36,114 nucleotides of DNA, taken from positions 1 to 36,114 of the forward strand of contig MKTU01000045.1 of the NCBI GenBank assembly GCA_001898415.1, read 5' to 3'. The notes under the pieces were generated by a model. That model did no database searches. It was not told where the DNA came from and was given only the letters and a program-made list of their open reading frames with translations. Shown here in pieces: positions 16,869-25,242 of the stretch (the stretch's first letter is position 1; the number at the start of each line of letters is the position of its first letter). A program made the translations under genes and the position numbers. This DNA comes from Rhodanobacter sp. 67-28. Its GTDB lineage: Bacteria > Pseudomonadota > Gammaproteobacteria > Xanthomonadales > Rhodanobacteraceae.

Positions 16869-17006
16869 TCACGCTTGCGCTGCCGCCTCGCGCAGCTTCT
16901 GCGCGCATTCCTCGCAGCACACTTCGACGGTGCGTCCGCCGATGGTCACTTCGATCGCGTTGTGGTCCAGCGGGTAGTCGCAGGCGGCGCAGGTTTTCTC
17001 GTTCAT
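16869..17006 (-). CDS. 45-residue Cys-rich putative metal-binding protein
   Basis: 45 residues with five cysteines: C6 and C9 (TCAAC) and C30, C31, C34 (VCCEEC). The two pairs flank a short beta-like stretch, giving the look of a zinc-ribbon or TRASH/YHS-like knuckle. The EVCCEECAQKL end resembles the metal-binding end of heavy-metal transport ATPase accessory domains. GGAG lies about 9 bp before the ATG. It sits 84 bp downstream of an AraC regulator gene in the same direction, and a role in metal sensing or buffering is plausible but unproved. Confidence 0.8.
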   Translation of the reverse strand: MNEKTCAACDYPLDHNAIEVTIGGRTVEVCCEECAQKLREAAAQA

Positions 17007-17090
17007 GGGGATTCTCCGTGGGCTGCCCGGGATCGGGCAAGCGCAGGAGACCATGCCGCGGCAGGCGCGGCTGTCAGGATCTTTAGCGAC

Positions 17091-17927
17091 TCACGATGCG
17101 CGCGTCAGCGCGGCCTGGCGGAACGCGCTGGGCGTGCGGCCGTAAGCCTGGCGGAACGCGGCGCTGAAGTGGCTGTGGCTGGAGAAGCCGAGGTCCAGCG
17201 CCAGGGCGGCGACGTCCTCGCAATCGGCGATCCGGTCCAGCGCATGCGCCAGCCGCAGGCGCAGGTGATAGCGGTACAGCGGCATGCCTTCGACCTGCTG
17301 GAAGGCCTGGGTGAGGTAGACCGGCGAGCCGCCGATGTCCGCGGCGATCTCGGCCAGCGTCCAGCGCCGGGTGAGGTCGCTGGCCAGCAGCAGCTTGGCC
17401 CGGTCCACCAGCCGCTGGCGCGCGTGGCTGGCGCCGGGAGCATGGGTGGTGCGAGGGCCGAGGCTGCGGCAGACCAGGGTCAGCGCCAGGCTCTCGGCTT
17501 CCAGTGGCTCGATGTTGCCGTGGCGCAGGCTGTGGCGCAGCAGTGCCACCAGCACCTGGGCGCGTTCGTCGATGCGCAGCGACTGGCCGTGGAAGACCGG
17601 TTCGTCGCGACGCTGCAGCAGGTCGGTCGGCGCCAGCTCGCGCAGCAGCGGTTGCGCGATCGACAGCGACAGGCAGGCATCCCCACCAGTCGCCGGATGG
17701 CTGACCTGGTAGTTCTGGCCGGCATTGAACAGCAGCACGTGGTTCGCATCGGCCACCGACTGCGTGCTGCCGACGTGGCGCAGGAACAGGCCGCGATACG
17801 GAAACACCAGGTGCGTCGCGGCCGCGCATTCCTCCGCGCTGCGATGACGGCACTCGCCGCGGCAATGCACGTCGTGCGCCGCGACGAGCGGCGTTTGCAG
17901 CAGCGGCTGGACGGTGAATTCCGACAT
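17091..17927 (-). CDS. AraC-family transcriptional regulator
   Basis: 278 residues. The C-terminal 100 residues hold the double HTH of AraC proteins: RRWTLAEIAADIGGSPVYLT and the second helix-turn-helix in DVAALALDLGFSSHSHFSAA followed by FRQAYGRTPSAFR. The N-terminal cupin-like part carries three cysteines near its start (C22, C26, C34) in HCRGECRHRSAEEC, an unusual arrangement for a sugar-type regulator and possibly metal or redox responsive. It precedes the Cys-rich mini-gene and follows an amidase gene 30 bp upstream, so the three may share a transcript. Confidence 0.92.
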   Translation of the reverse strand: MSEFTVQPLLQTPLVAAHDVHCRGECRHRSAEECAAATHLVFPYRGLFLRHVGSTQSVADANHVLLFNAGQNYQVSHPATGGDACLSLSIAQPLLRELAPTDLLQRRDEPVFHGQSLRIDERAQVLVALLRHSLRHGNIEPLEAESLALTLVCRSLGPRTTHAPGASHARQRLVDRAKLLLASDLTRRWTLAEIAADIGGSPVYLTQAFQQVEGMPLYRYHLRLRLAHALDRIADCEDVAALALDLGFSSHSHFSAAFRQAYGRTPSAFRQAALTRAS

Positions 17928-17957
17928 GGCCTGGGCCGGGGGAGGCTGGTTCGCAGT

Positions 17958-18512
17958 CTAACGCAGCCGTTGCAGGCCGCAGGCGGGCACGATGGCGTCC
18001 CACGGGAAGCGCACGCCGGGGTCGAGTTTGCGGCGGATCTGCTGCGCGGGATCGTCGCTGGCCGGGATCAGGTCGGTGTCCAGGTCTTCGTGGCCGGCGA
18101 TCCGGCGCAGGTTCGGGAACGCCGCGCGCAACTGCGTCAGCAGGGCGAGCAGGGCGTCGATCTGCGCGGCGGGGTAGGGCTCGGTCATGGTCTGGCGGCG
18201 CGAGTCGAACCAGTCGGGGTAGCGGCCCGCGTTCACCAGCTCGATGCCGATCGAATTCGCGTTGTGCCCGCGTACGTGATGGGCGATGCGCGTGCCGGGC
18301 ACGTAGCGGCAGATCGTGCCGTCGCGGTCGATGTAGTAGTGGCCGCTGTTGCCGGTGCCGCTCGGATGCAGCACGCGTTCGCCGTATTCGCGGGCCATGG
18401 CCAGGTCGGGTAGCTCGGTGCAGTGGATCACCACCAGTTCGATGGCCTCGGCCGGGCGCTCGGGCAGCCGGTCGACGTAGGGCAGCGGCTGGTCGTGGAG
18501 GGTCAGGGACAT
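17958..18512 (-). CDS. N-acetylmuramoyl-L-alanine amidase (Amidase_2), cytoplasmic
   Basis: 184 residues, AmpD-like size. The zinc and catalytic set is complete: H30 (VVIHCTE), H141 (AGHEDL) and D164 with K162 (RRKLDPG), plus E91 (SIGIELVNAG). No signal peptide is present, so a role in cytoplasmic recycling of muropeptides (cleaving anhydro-MurNAc from peptide) is likely. AmpD in enterobacteria influences beta-lactamase induction, but no ampC/ampR is in the window. It is divergent from the hydrolase gene at 18599. Confidence 0.93.
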   Translation of the reverse strand: MSLTLHDQPLPYVDRLPERPAEAIELVVIHCTELPDLAMAREYGERVLHPSGTGNSGHYYIDRDGTICRYVPGTRIAHHVRGHNANSIGIELVNAGRYPDWFDSRRQTMTEPYPAAQIDALLALLTQLRAAFPNLRRIAGHEDLDTDLIPASDDPAQQIRRKLDPGVRFPWDAIVPACGLQRLR

Positions 18513-18598
18513 CGGCCAAGTCTCGCATGGCGCGGCCGGAGGCGGAAACGCCGCCTGCTACCATGCGCGTCTTGCTTTTGGCCTTTCCGGAGACCGCC

Positions 18599-19126
18599 AT
18601 GCGCGGCCAGATCATTCTTTCGCACGGCTCGGATTCCGCGCCGGAGGCGACCAAGGTCAGCGCGCTGGCCGCACTGGCCGAGTCGCTGGGCTGGCGCACG
18701 CAGCGACCGGACTACCGCAGCGACGACGCGCGCGGCCATGCCGGGTCGGTGGCGCCGCGGATCGCGCGCCTGCGCGCCACGATCGAATCGCTGGACGCGC
18801 CGCCACTGCTGGTCGGCTCGAGCATGGGCGCGTTCGTCTCCGGCCTGGTCTCGCTGGAGGTGCCCGTGGCCGGGCTGTTGCTGCTCGCCACGCCCAGTCA
18901 AGTCCCGGGATACGCGCGGGCGTTCGATCTGCGTCCCGGGGTGCCCACGATGCTGATCCACGGCTGGCGCGACGAGGTGTGCCCGCTGGCCGGCGTGCAG
19001 GCGTTCGCCGCGAAGCGCCGGCTGCCGCTGCTCGTGCTGGACGATGACCACCGGCTGGGTTCCAGCGTGGAGCTGATCGCGACGCAGTTCCGGGCCATGC
19101 TCGAACGCCTGGCGAGCGCCGCATGA
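18599..19126 (+). CDS. Small alpha/beta hydrolase
   Basis: 175 residues, short for the alpha/beta-hydrolase fold and YqiA/KanB-like in size. The nucleophile elbow is GSSMGAF, the acid is probably in HGWRDEVCP and the His in DDDHRLGSS. The N-terminal IILSHGSDSAPEATK carries the oxyanion-hole region. The start chosen has GGAG about 6 bp upstream; an ATG at 18563 is possible but lacks this. Its stop overlaps the start of rlmKL by 4 bp. The substrate is unknown, esters being likely. Confidence 0.87.
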   Translation: MRGQIILSHGSDSAPEATKVSALAALAESLGWRTQRPDYRSDDARGHAGSVAPRIARLRATIESLDAPPLLVGSSMGAFVSGLVSLEVPVAGLLLLATPSQVPGYARAFDLRPGVPTMLIHGWRDEVCPLAGVQAFAAKRRLPLLVLDDDHRLGSSVELIATQFRAMLERLASAA

Positions 19127-21309
19127 ACCATTACTTCGCCACCTGCCCGAAAGGCATGGAATACCTGCTGCGCGACGAACTGGTCGCGCTCGGCGCGCTC
19201 GACGTGCGCGAGGCACTGGCCGGCGCGCACTTCTCCGGCACGCTGGAAACCGCCTACCGCGCCTGCCTGTGGTCGCGCCTGGCCAGCCGCATCCTGCTGC
19301 CGCTGGCCGAGTTCGACGCGGCCGACGACGAGGCGCTGTATCGCGGCGTGCAGACGATCGACTGGAGCGCGCACCTGGCCGCGCACGGCACCTTCGCCGT
19401 GGACGCCGGCACCGCGCTGAGCAAGCTCACCCACAGCCAGTTCGTCGGCCTGCGCACCAAGGACGCGGTGGTCGACCAGTTCCGCCAGCGCGACGGCTCG
19501 CGCCCGGACATCGACACCGACGAGCCGGACATCCGCATCAACCTGCGCCTGCGGCGCGACCGCGCCACCGTATCACTTGATCTCGCGGGTTCACCGCTGC
19601 ATCGCCGCGGCTGGCGCGAGGAGCAGGGCGAGGCGCCGCTCAAGGAAAACCTCGCCGCGGCGATACTGCTGCGCGCGCACTGGCCCGAGGTCTACGCCGG
19701 CGGCGGCGCGCTGCTCGACCCGATGTGCGGCTCGGGCACCCTGCTGATCGAAGGTGCGTTGATGGCCGCCGACGTGGCGCCCGGCCTGCGCCGCGAATAC
19801 TTCGGCTTCCTCGGCTGGCAGCAGCACGACATCGCGCTGTGGCGCAGCCTGCTGGACGAGGCGAAGCAGCGTGCCGAGACCGGCTTGCGCGCGCTGCGCC
19901 CGTGCTTCTTCGGCAGTGACGCTGACCCGCGCATGGTGCAGACGGCCAAACGCAACGCGCAGGCCGCCGGCGTGGCCGGCTTTTTCACCCTGGACAAGCA
20001 GGACATGGCCCGCGCCGCGCCGCCGCCCGGCGTCGGCTACGGCCTGGTCATCACCAATCCGCCGTACGGCGAGCGCCTCGGCGACCGCGCCGAGATGCCG
20101 AAGCTTTACCGCGCGCTGGGCGACACGTTGCGCCAGCGCTTCACCGGTTGGCGCGCCGCGGTGCTGGCCGGCGACCTGGAGCTGGGGCGTGCCATGCAGT
20201 TGCATGCGGACAAGCGCTACGCGCTGTACAACGGCGCACTGGAAACCGTGCTGCTGACGTTCGACCTGAAGCCGCGCGACGAGACGCCGCGCGAACCCAG
20301 GCCGCTCTCGCCGGGCGCGCAGATGCTGAAGAACCGGCTGGAGAAGAACGTCAGGCATTTGCGCAAGCGGCTCACCCGCGAAGGCATCCACTGCTGGCGC
20401 GCCTACGACCAGGACCTCCCCGAGTACGCGGCGGCGATCGACGTCTACGGCGACACGGGTGGCGACGACCATTTGCACATCCAGGAGTACCGCGCGCCGG
20501 CGGATATCCCCGCCGACGTTGCGCGCCTGCGCCTGCGCGAGATCGCCCGCGTCGCCGGCGAGGTGCTGGGCGTGCCGCGCGAACGCATCGCGATCAAGAC
20601 CCGCGAGCGCGGCAAGGGCGGTTCCAAGTACGGCCAGCTCGACCAGCGCGGCGAGTTCATTGAAGTGGATGAGGGCGGCCTGAAGTTCCTGGTCAACCTC
20701 ACCGATTATCTCGATACCGGCCTGTTCCTCGACCACCGGCTGGTGCGCGCGAAAGTGCGCGAGCTGGCCGACGGCAAGTGTTTCCTCAACCTGTTCGCCT
20801 ACACCGCCACCGCCAGCGTGCACGCGGCGGCCGGCGGCGCGCTGGAAACCACCAGCGTGGATCTGTCGGCCACCTATCTGGAGTGGGCATCGCGCAACCT
20901 CGCGTTGAACGGTTTCACCGGCGCCGACCATCGGCTGATGCAGTTCGACGCGCTGGAGTTCCTGCAGCGTGATCGCGGCCATTACGGCCTGATCTTCGTC
21001 GATCCACCGACCTTCTCCAACTCCAAGCGCGCCGAGGATTTCGACGTGCAGCGCGACCACGTGAAGCTGCTCGAAGCCTGCAACGAACGGCTCACCCGTG
21101 ACGGCGTGATCGTGTTCTCCAACAATTTCCGTCGCTTCAAGCTGGATCGCGAGGCGCTGGAGCCGCACTTCGAGATCGAGGACTGGAGTGCGCCCAGCAT
21201 CCCGTTCGACTTCGCCCGCCGTGCCGACATCCACGGCTGCTGGCTGCTGCGCCGGCGCCGGGCCGTGACGGGAGTCAACCCGTGGGATACGGCGCGCATC
21301 AAGCCGTGA
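19123..21309 (+). CDS. rlmL: Bifunctional 23S rRNA methyltransferase RlmKL (G2445 N2 and G2069 N7)
   Basis: 728 residues, the full fused length. The N-terminal THUMP region (about 45-155) binds RNA. The RlmL half has the SAM-binding LLDPMCGSGTLLIEGA at about 197-212 and the catalytic NPPY at about 312. The RlmK half has NLFAYTATASVHAA at about 556 and VDPPTFSNSKRAEDF at about 626. The product modifies 23S rRNA at G2445 and G2069. The start overlaps the hydrolase stop (ATGA), so expression is coupled. No anomaly is seen. Confidence 0.97.
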   Translation: MNHYFATCPKGMEYLLRDELVALGALDVREALAGAHFSGTLETAYRACLWSRLASRILLPLAEFDAADDEALYRGVQTIDWSAHLAAHGTFAVDAGTALSKLTHSQFVGLRTKDAVVDQFRQRDGSRPDIDTDEPDIRINLRLRRDRATVSLDLAGSPLHRRGWREEQGEAPLKENLAAAILLRAHWPEVYAGGGALLDPMCGSGTLLIEGALMAADVAPGLRREYFGFLGWQQHDIALWRSLLDEAKQRAETGLRALRPCFFGSDADPRMVQTAKRNAQAAGVAGFFTLDKQDMARAAPPPGVGYGLVITNPPYGERLGDRAEMPKLYRALGDTLRQRFTGWRAAVLAGDLELGRAMQLHADKRYALYNGALETVLLTFDLKPRDETPREPRPLSPGAQMLKNRLEKNVRHLRKRLTREGIHCWRAYDQDLPEYAAAIDVYGDTGGDDHLHIQEYRAPADIPADVARLRLREIARVAGEVLGVPRERIAIKTRERGKGGSKYGQLDQRGEFIEVDEGGLKFLVNLTDYLDTGLFLDHRLVRAKVRELADGKCFLNLFAYTATASVHAAAGGALETTSVDLSATYLEWASRNLALNGFTGADHRLMQFDALEFLQRDRGHYGLIFVDPPTFSNSKRAEDFDVQRDHVKLLEACNERLTRDGVIVFSNNFRRFKLDREALEPHFEIEDWSAPSIPFDFARRADIHGCWLLRRRRAVTGVNPWDTARIKP

Positions 21310-21370
21310 ACCTTTCAGTGCGCATTAAGCCCGCGCGCTCGACTATCCCCGCGTACAACGGAGAACGATC

Positions 21371-21814
21371 ATGAACACAGCGGGTTTGCGTGCTTCCGGC
21401 AAGAGTGCCGCGATCGGCCTGGCGCTGGTCGCCGCGTTGGCAATGCCTCTGGGCGCGTCCGCGCGCGGCTGGGGCGGGCATGGTCCCCATGGTGGCTACT
21501 ACGGCGGTCACCATGGCGGTTATCACGGCGGCTACTACGGTCATGGCGGCCACTGGAGCGGCGGCCGCTGGATCGCCGGGGCCATCGTCACCGGTGCCGT
21601 GGTCGGCCTGGTCGCCGACGCGCTGCGGCCGGCTCCGGTTTATTACGACCAGCCGGTCTACCGCGCGCCGCGCACGGTGGTCTACGAGTACGGTGCGCCG
21701 GTGGTGACCCGCCGCGTGGTCGAAACGCGTACCGTGGTATACGACGACCCGTACCAGACGCGTTACATCCGCGACGACGGCTACGACCGCGACGACGGCT
21801 ACGACGGCAACTGA
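21371..21814 (+). CDS. Exported Gly/His/Tyr-rich protein
   Basis: 147 residues. A signal peptide (about 12-32, AAIGLALVAALAMPLGASA) is followed by a repeated Gly/His/Tyr region (about 35-65, units such as HHGGYHGGYYGHGGH), a hydrophobic glycine-zipper-like helix (RWIAGAIVTGAVVGLVADAL) and a Tyr/Arg/Val-rich tail ending DDGYDRDDGYDG. The histidines could bind metal; the helix could insert into a membrane. Similar proteins are common in this order without known function. GGAG lies 7 bp before the ATG, and a hairpin follows the stop. Confidence 0.85.
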   Translation: MNTAGLRASGKSAAIGLALVAALAMPLGASARGWGGHGPHGGYYGGHHGGYHGGYYGHGGHWSGGRWIAGAIVTGAVVGLVADALRPAPVYYDQPVYRAPRTVVYEYGAPVVTRRVVETRTVVYDDPYQTRYIRDDGYDRDDGYDGN

Positions 21815-21835
21815 GTCATGTCGTGATGCGAGTGT

Positions 21836-21861
21836 GCGAGCCCGGCCCCGGCCGGGCTCGC
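21836..21861 (+). terminator. Probable terminator hairpin
   Basis: GCGAGCCCGGCC pairs with GGCCGGGCTCGC with almost no loop, 21 bp after the stop of the Gly/His/Tyr-rich gene. The T-run after it is short (GTTTGT), so termination may be partial. Confidence 0.6.
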
Positions 21862-22006
21862 GCGTTTGTACCCGTCGCAAGACGGCGTGTCCGATCACAA
21901 GTTCTGAACAACTCTCGCGGCATCCTTGAGGGCATGCACTTTCGCACCATCATGCCGCTGTCCCGTGGCCGGTTCGTCCGGCCGTCGCGACCGCGGCGCA
22001 GCATGC

Positions 22007-23257
22007 ATGACCGTTGATCCACCGTCGGCCCGCGCCGGCACCGCCGCGCGTTTCGAGCGGGTGCGCCGGCAGACGCCGGCGCTGTGCGCGAGCCTGACGG
22101 CCGAGGACATGCAGCTGCAGTCGATGCCCGACGCCAGCCCGGCGAAATGGCACCTGGCGCATACCACCTGGTTCTTCGAGACCTTCGTGCTTGCGCACGA
22201 CCCGGCCTGGAAGCCGCGCGACCCGGCCTGGCATTACCTGTTCAACTCCTACTACCAGTCGGTCGGGCCGATGCACGTGCGCGCGCAGCGCGGGCTGCTG
22301 TCGCGGCCCTCGCTGGACGAGGTGCGCGATTACCGCCGGCGCGTGGACGAGGCGGTGCTTGCCCTGCTGGATCGCCGCGACGATCCGGAACTGGCGAGCC
22401 TGGTCGAGCTGGGCCTGCAGCACGAGCAGCAACACCAGGAGTTGTTGCTGACCGACATCAAGCATGCGTTCTGGTGCAATCCGCTGCAGCCGGCGCTGCA
22501 TTCGTCGATCGCGGCACCCGCGGGTGCGCCCGCGGTGTCGCTGCAATTCCTGCCCGGGCGCGAGGGCATCGTGGAGATCGGCCATCGTGGCGAAGGCTTC
22601 GCCTTCGACAACGAAACCCCGCGCCACCGCACCCTGTTGCAACCGCATGCGCTGGCCAACCGGCTGGCGACCAATGCCGAATACCTGGCGTTCGTGCGTG
22701 AAGGCGGCTATCGCGAGCCCGGCCTGTGGTTGTCCGACGGCTGGGCCACGGTGCAGCGCGAAGGCTGGCAACATCCGCTCTACTGGCAGGATGACCTGGC
22801 CAGCGAGTTCACCCTGGCCGGCGTGCGTGCGCTCGACCCCGCCGAACCGGTATGCCACCTGAGCTACTACGAGGCCGATGCGTTCGCGCGCTGGGCCGGC
22901 GCGCGGCTGCCGACCGAGGCGGAGTGGGAGTCCGCCGCGCAGGGCGTCGCGATCGAAGGCAACCTGCAGGAAAGCGGGCGCTTCCAGCCGCTGCCCGCGC
23001 ACGCTGGCGAGGGCGCGCTGCAGTTGTTCGGCGACGCGTGGGAATGGACCGCCTCGCCGTACGTCGGCTACCCCGGTTACCGCCCGCTGCCCGGATCGCT
23101 GGGCGAATACAACGGCAAGTTCATGTGCGGCCAATGGGTGCTGCGCGGCGGCTCCTGCGCCACCCCGCGCGATCACATCCGCGCCAGCTACCGCAATTTC
23201 TTTCCACCCCATGCCCGCTGGCAGTTTGCCGGGCTGCGACTGGGACAGGACCGATGA
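22007..23257 (+). CDS. egtB: Ergothioneine biosynthesis sulfoxide synthase EgtB
   Basis: 416 residues. EgtB is a non-haem iron enzyme that joins trimethylhistidine (hercynine) to a thiol donor with oxygen. The DinB-like N-terminal domain holds the three-His iron site: H52 (WHLAHTTW), H139 and H143 (LQHEQQHQE). The C-terminal FGE-sulfatase-like domain has the LPTEAEWESAA, GDAWEWTASPY and CGQWVLRGGSC motifs. I choose the ATG at 22007; the ribosome binding site is weak. The stop overlaps egtD by 4 bp (ATGA). No egtA, egtC or egtE is in the window, so cysteine or another source may provide the thiol. Confidence 0.95.
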   Translation: MTVDPPSARAGTAARFERVRRQTPALCASLTAEDMQLQSMPDASPAKWHLAHTTWFFETFVLAHDPAWKPRDPAWHYLFNSYYQSVGPMHVRAQRGLLSRPSLDEVRDYRRRVDEAVLALLDRRDDPELASLVELGLQHEQQHQELLLTDIKHAFWCNPLQPALHSSIAAPAGAPAVSLQFLPGREGIVEIGHRGEGFAFDNETPRHRTLLQPHALANRLATNAEYLAFVREGGYREPGLWLSDGWATVQREGWQHPLYWQDDLASEFTLAGVRALDPAEPVCHLSYYEADAFARWAGARLPTEAEWESAAQGVAIEGNLQESGRFQPLPAHAGEGALQLFGDAWEWTASPYVGYPGYRPLPGSLGEYNGKFMCGQWVLRGGSCATPRDHIRASYRNFFPPHARWQFAGLRLGQDR

Positions 23258-24243
23258 ACAGCATGCAAGCCTGCGGCCTTCGCGACGACGAACGCCGCCC
23301 GCCCGCCAGCGAACTGCTCGAAGTCGCCCGGCACGGGCTGGCGCTGAAACCCAAGCGGCTGCCGTCGTGGCTGTTCTACGACCAGCGGGGCTCGGCCTTG
23401 TTCGAGCAGATCTGCGAGCAGCCGGAGTACTACCTCACCCGCTGCGAGATCGCGTTGATGAGCGAGCACGCCGCCGACATCGCCGACAGCCTCGGCAGCG
23501 ACGTGCGCCTGGTCGAGTACGGCAGCGGCAGCGGACGCAAGACGCGCATGCTGCTGCGCCACCTGCGCGAGCCGGTGAGTTACGTGCCGGTGGAAATCTC
23601 GCCCGAGCCGCTGCAGCACAGCGTGCAACGCCTGGCGCAGGAGTTTCCGCAACTGCCGCTGCAACCGCTGTGTGCCGATTTCAGCAAGCCGTTGCGCCTG
23701 CCGATTCCGCCGCGCGCGCCGCGCCGCACGGTGCTCTATTTTCCCGGTTCCACCATCGGCAATTTCGAGGCGCATGACGCGGTGGCCCTGCTGCGCAAGA
23801 TGCGTGGCGAGATGGGCGACGCCGGCGGCCTGCTGGTCGGGGTGGATCTGAAAAAGGACCCGGCGCTGATCGAGGCCGCCTACAACGACGCGGCCGGCGT
23901 CACCGCCGAGTTCACGCTGAACATGCTGCTCCGGCTCAACCGCGAGATCGGCAGCGATTTCGACCTCGCCGCCTTCGCCCACCGCGCGCGCTACAACCCG
24001 ATGGCCGGGCGCATCGAGACGCAGCTGGTCAGCCGGCGCGAGCAGCAGGTGGCGATCGGGCGCGACAAGGTCCGCTTCGGCGCGGACGAGGCGATCCAGG
24101 TCGAATACAGCTGCAAGTATTCGCTGGAGGATTTCGCGGCGCTGGCAGACAAGGCGGGGTTGGCGGTGCAGCGGGTGTGGACCGATTCCCGACGGATGTT
24201 CAGCGTGCAATACCTGGTGCGCGCCGGCCTGCGCATGGATTGA
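23254..24243 (+). CDS. egtD: L-histidine N-alpha-methyltransferase EgtD
   Basis: 329 residues, close to the usual 320. EgtD makes hercynine by adding three methyl groups from SAM to the amino group of histidine. Seen are the SAM-binding VEYGSGSGRKTRMLL, the conserved YFPGSTIGNFE and the C-terminal EYSCKYSLEDFAALADKAGL, with the early ALFEQICEQPEYYLTRCE block. It is translationally coupled to egtB by an ATGA overlap, forming the two-gene proteobacterial ergothioneine unit. It ends 24 bp before the converging PhzF-like gene. Confidence 0.96.
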   Translation: MNSMQACGLRDDERRPPASELLEVARHGLALKPKRLPSWLFYDQRGSALFEQICEQPEYYLTRCEIALMSEHAADIADSLGSDVRLVEYGSGSGRKTRMLLRHLREPVSYVPVEISPEPLQHSVQRLAQEFPQLPLQPLCADFSKPLRLPIPPRAPRRTVLYFPGSTIGNFEAHDAVALLRKMRGEMGDAGGLLVGVDLKKDPALIEAAYNDAAGVTAEFTLNMLLRLNREIGSDFDLAAFAHRARYNPMAGRIETQLVSRREQQVAIGRDKVRFGADEAIQVEYSCKYSLEDFAALADKAGLAVQRVWTDSRRMFSVQYLVRAGLRMD

Positions 24244-24267
24244 CGCCGCGGGCGGGGGTGGCCGGCG

Positions 24268-25167
24268 TCAGCCGCTCAGCGGCGCGGAAAACAGGATGCA
24301 GGCGTCGCCCGCGATCGTCACCTCGACCGGCTCGTCGTCCACGATGCGCACCTCGACATGGACGATGCCGTCGCGGCGCAGCGCGCGGCCCTGGTGGCCG
24401 GCGAACCGCAGCGACGCTCCGTCATGCGGCATCAGTCGATGGTGCACCAGGTAGGCACCCAGCGGGCCGTTGGCGTTGCCGGTGACGGGGTCCTCGTCGA
24501 TGCCGATGGCGGAGGCGAACATGCGCCCGTCGGTGGCCGCCTCGCCCTCGCGCAGCTGGAACGCGAAATAGCCGTTGCAGCCGATCTCCGCGCTCAGGGC
24601 CGCCAGGGCGGGCATCCTCGGCGCCAGGGCGTCGAGGTCGACCGTCGGTTCCAGCGGCACCATGACCTTGCCATGGCCGGTGGAAATCACCTGCAGCGGC
24701 AGCGTCGGGGTCAGCTGGTCGTCGGCCACGCCCAGTGCGGCGGCGATGCGACGGCGGACGGAATCGCCCAGCGGCGGGCCGATGCGCGGCCGCTCCTGCT
24801 GCATGAAGACGCGGCGGCCCCCGGCTTCGTTGCGGCCGATGCGGATGCGCTGGATGCCGGCGGCGGTCTTCTGTCGAAATTCGTTGCTGCCGAAGCCGGG
24901 CAAGCCGGCGCGCACGTAATGGGTGGCGATCGTGGCGTGGCCGCACAGCGGCACTTCGGTGGTGGGGGAGAAGTAGCGCAGCCGCACGTCGTGGTCCGCG
25001 CCGTCCGGCGCCAGCACGAAGGCGGTCTCGGAGTGCTTCAGTTCCCGCGCGAGATCCTGCATCTCCGCGTCGGACATGCCGTCGGCGTTCAGCACCACGC
25101 CGGCCGGGTTGCCGCGAAAACGCGTGGTGGTGAAGGCGTCGACGTGATACAGCGTGCGCTTGTTCAT
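24268..25167 (-). CDS. PhzF-family isomerase-like protein
   Basis: 299 residues, the normal size. The two-fold PhzF fold is marked by the N-terminal YHVDAFTTTRFRGNPAGVVL, the catalytic Glu region (LKHSETAFVL), VPLCGHATIATHYV and the C-terminal DEDPVTGNANGPLGAYLV. Family members isomerise or epimerise small metabolites (phenazine precursor DHHA in PhzF itself); most, like YddE, have unknown substrates. There are no other phenazine genes. It lies 75 bp downstream of the start of the S10 peptidase direction of transcription and may be co-transcribed with it. Confidence 0.93.
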   Translation of the reverse strand: MNKRTLYHVDAFTTTRFRGNPAGVVLNADGMSDAEMQDLARELKHSETAFVLAPDGADHDVRLRYFSPTTEVPLCGHATIATHYVRAGLPGFGSNEFRQKTAAGIQRIRIGRNEAGGRRVFMQQERPRIGPPLGDSVRRRIAAALGVADDQLTPTLPLQVISTGHGKVMVPLEPTVDLDALAPRMPALAALSAEIGCNGYFAFQLREGEAATDGRMFASAIGIDEDPVTGNANGPLGAYLVHHRLMPHDGASLRFAGHQGRALRRDGIVHVEVRIVDDEPVEVTIAGDACILFSAPLSG

Positions 25168-25242
25168 GGGTGGCCTGGCGGATGGCGACGACGCGGAAGT
25201 CGGCGGGGCGCTGCCGACTCCTGCCGTCGTCGCGCGGCACGC

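Noticed and set aside
21934-22017. Small leader reading frame (27 codons) overlapping the start of egtB
   Set aside because: GAGG lies only 2 bp before its ATG and the peptide is Arg-rich without any attenuator-like feature; translational coupling cannot be excluded but is unsupported.
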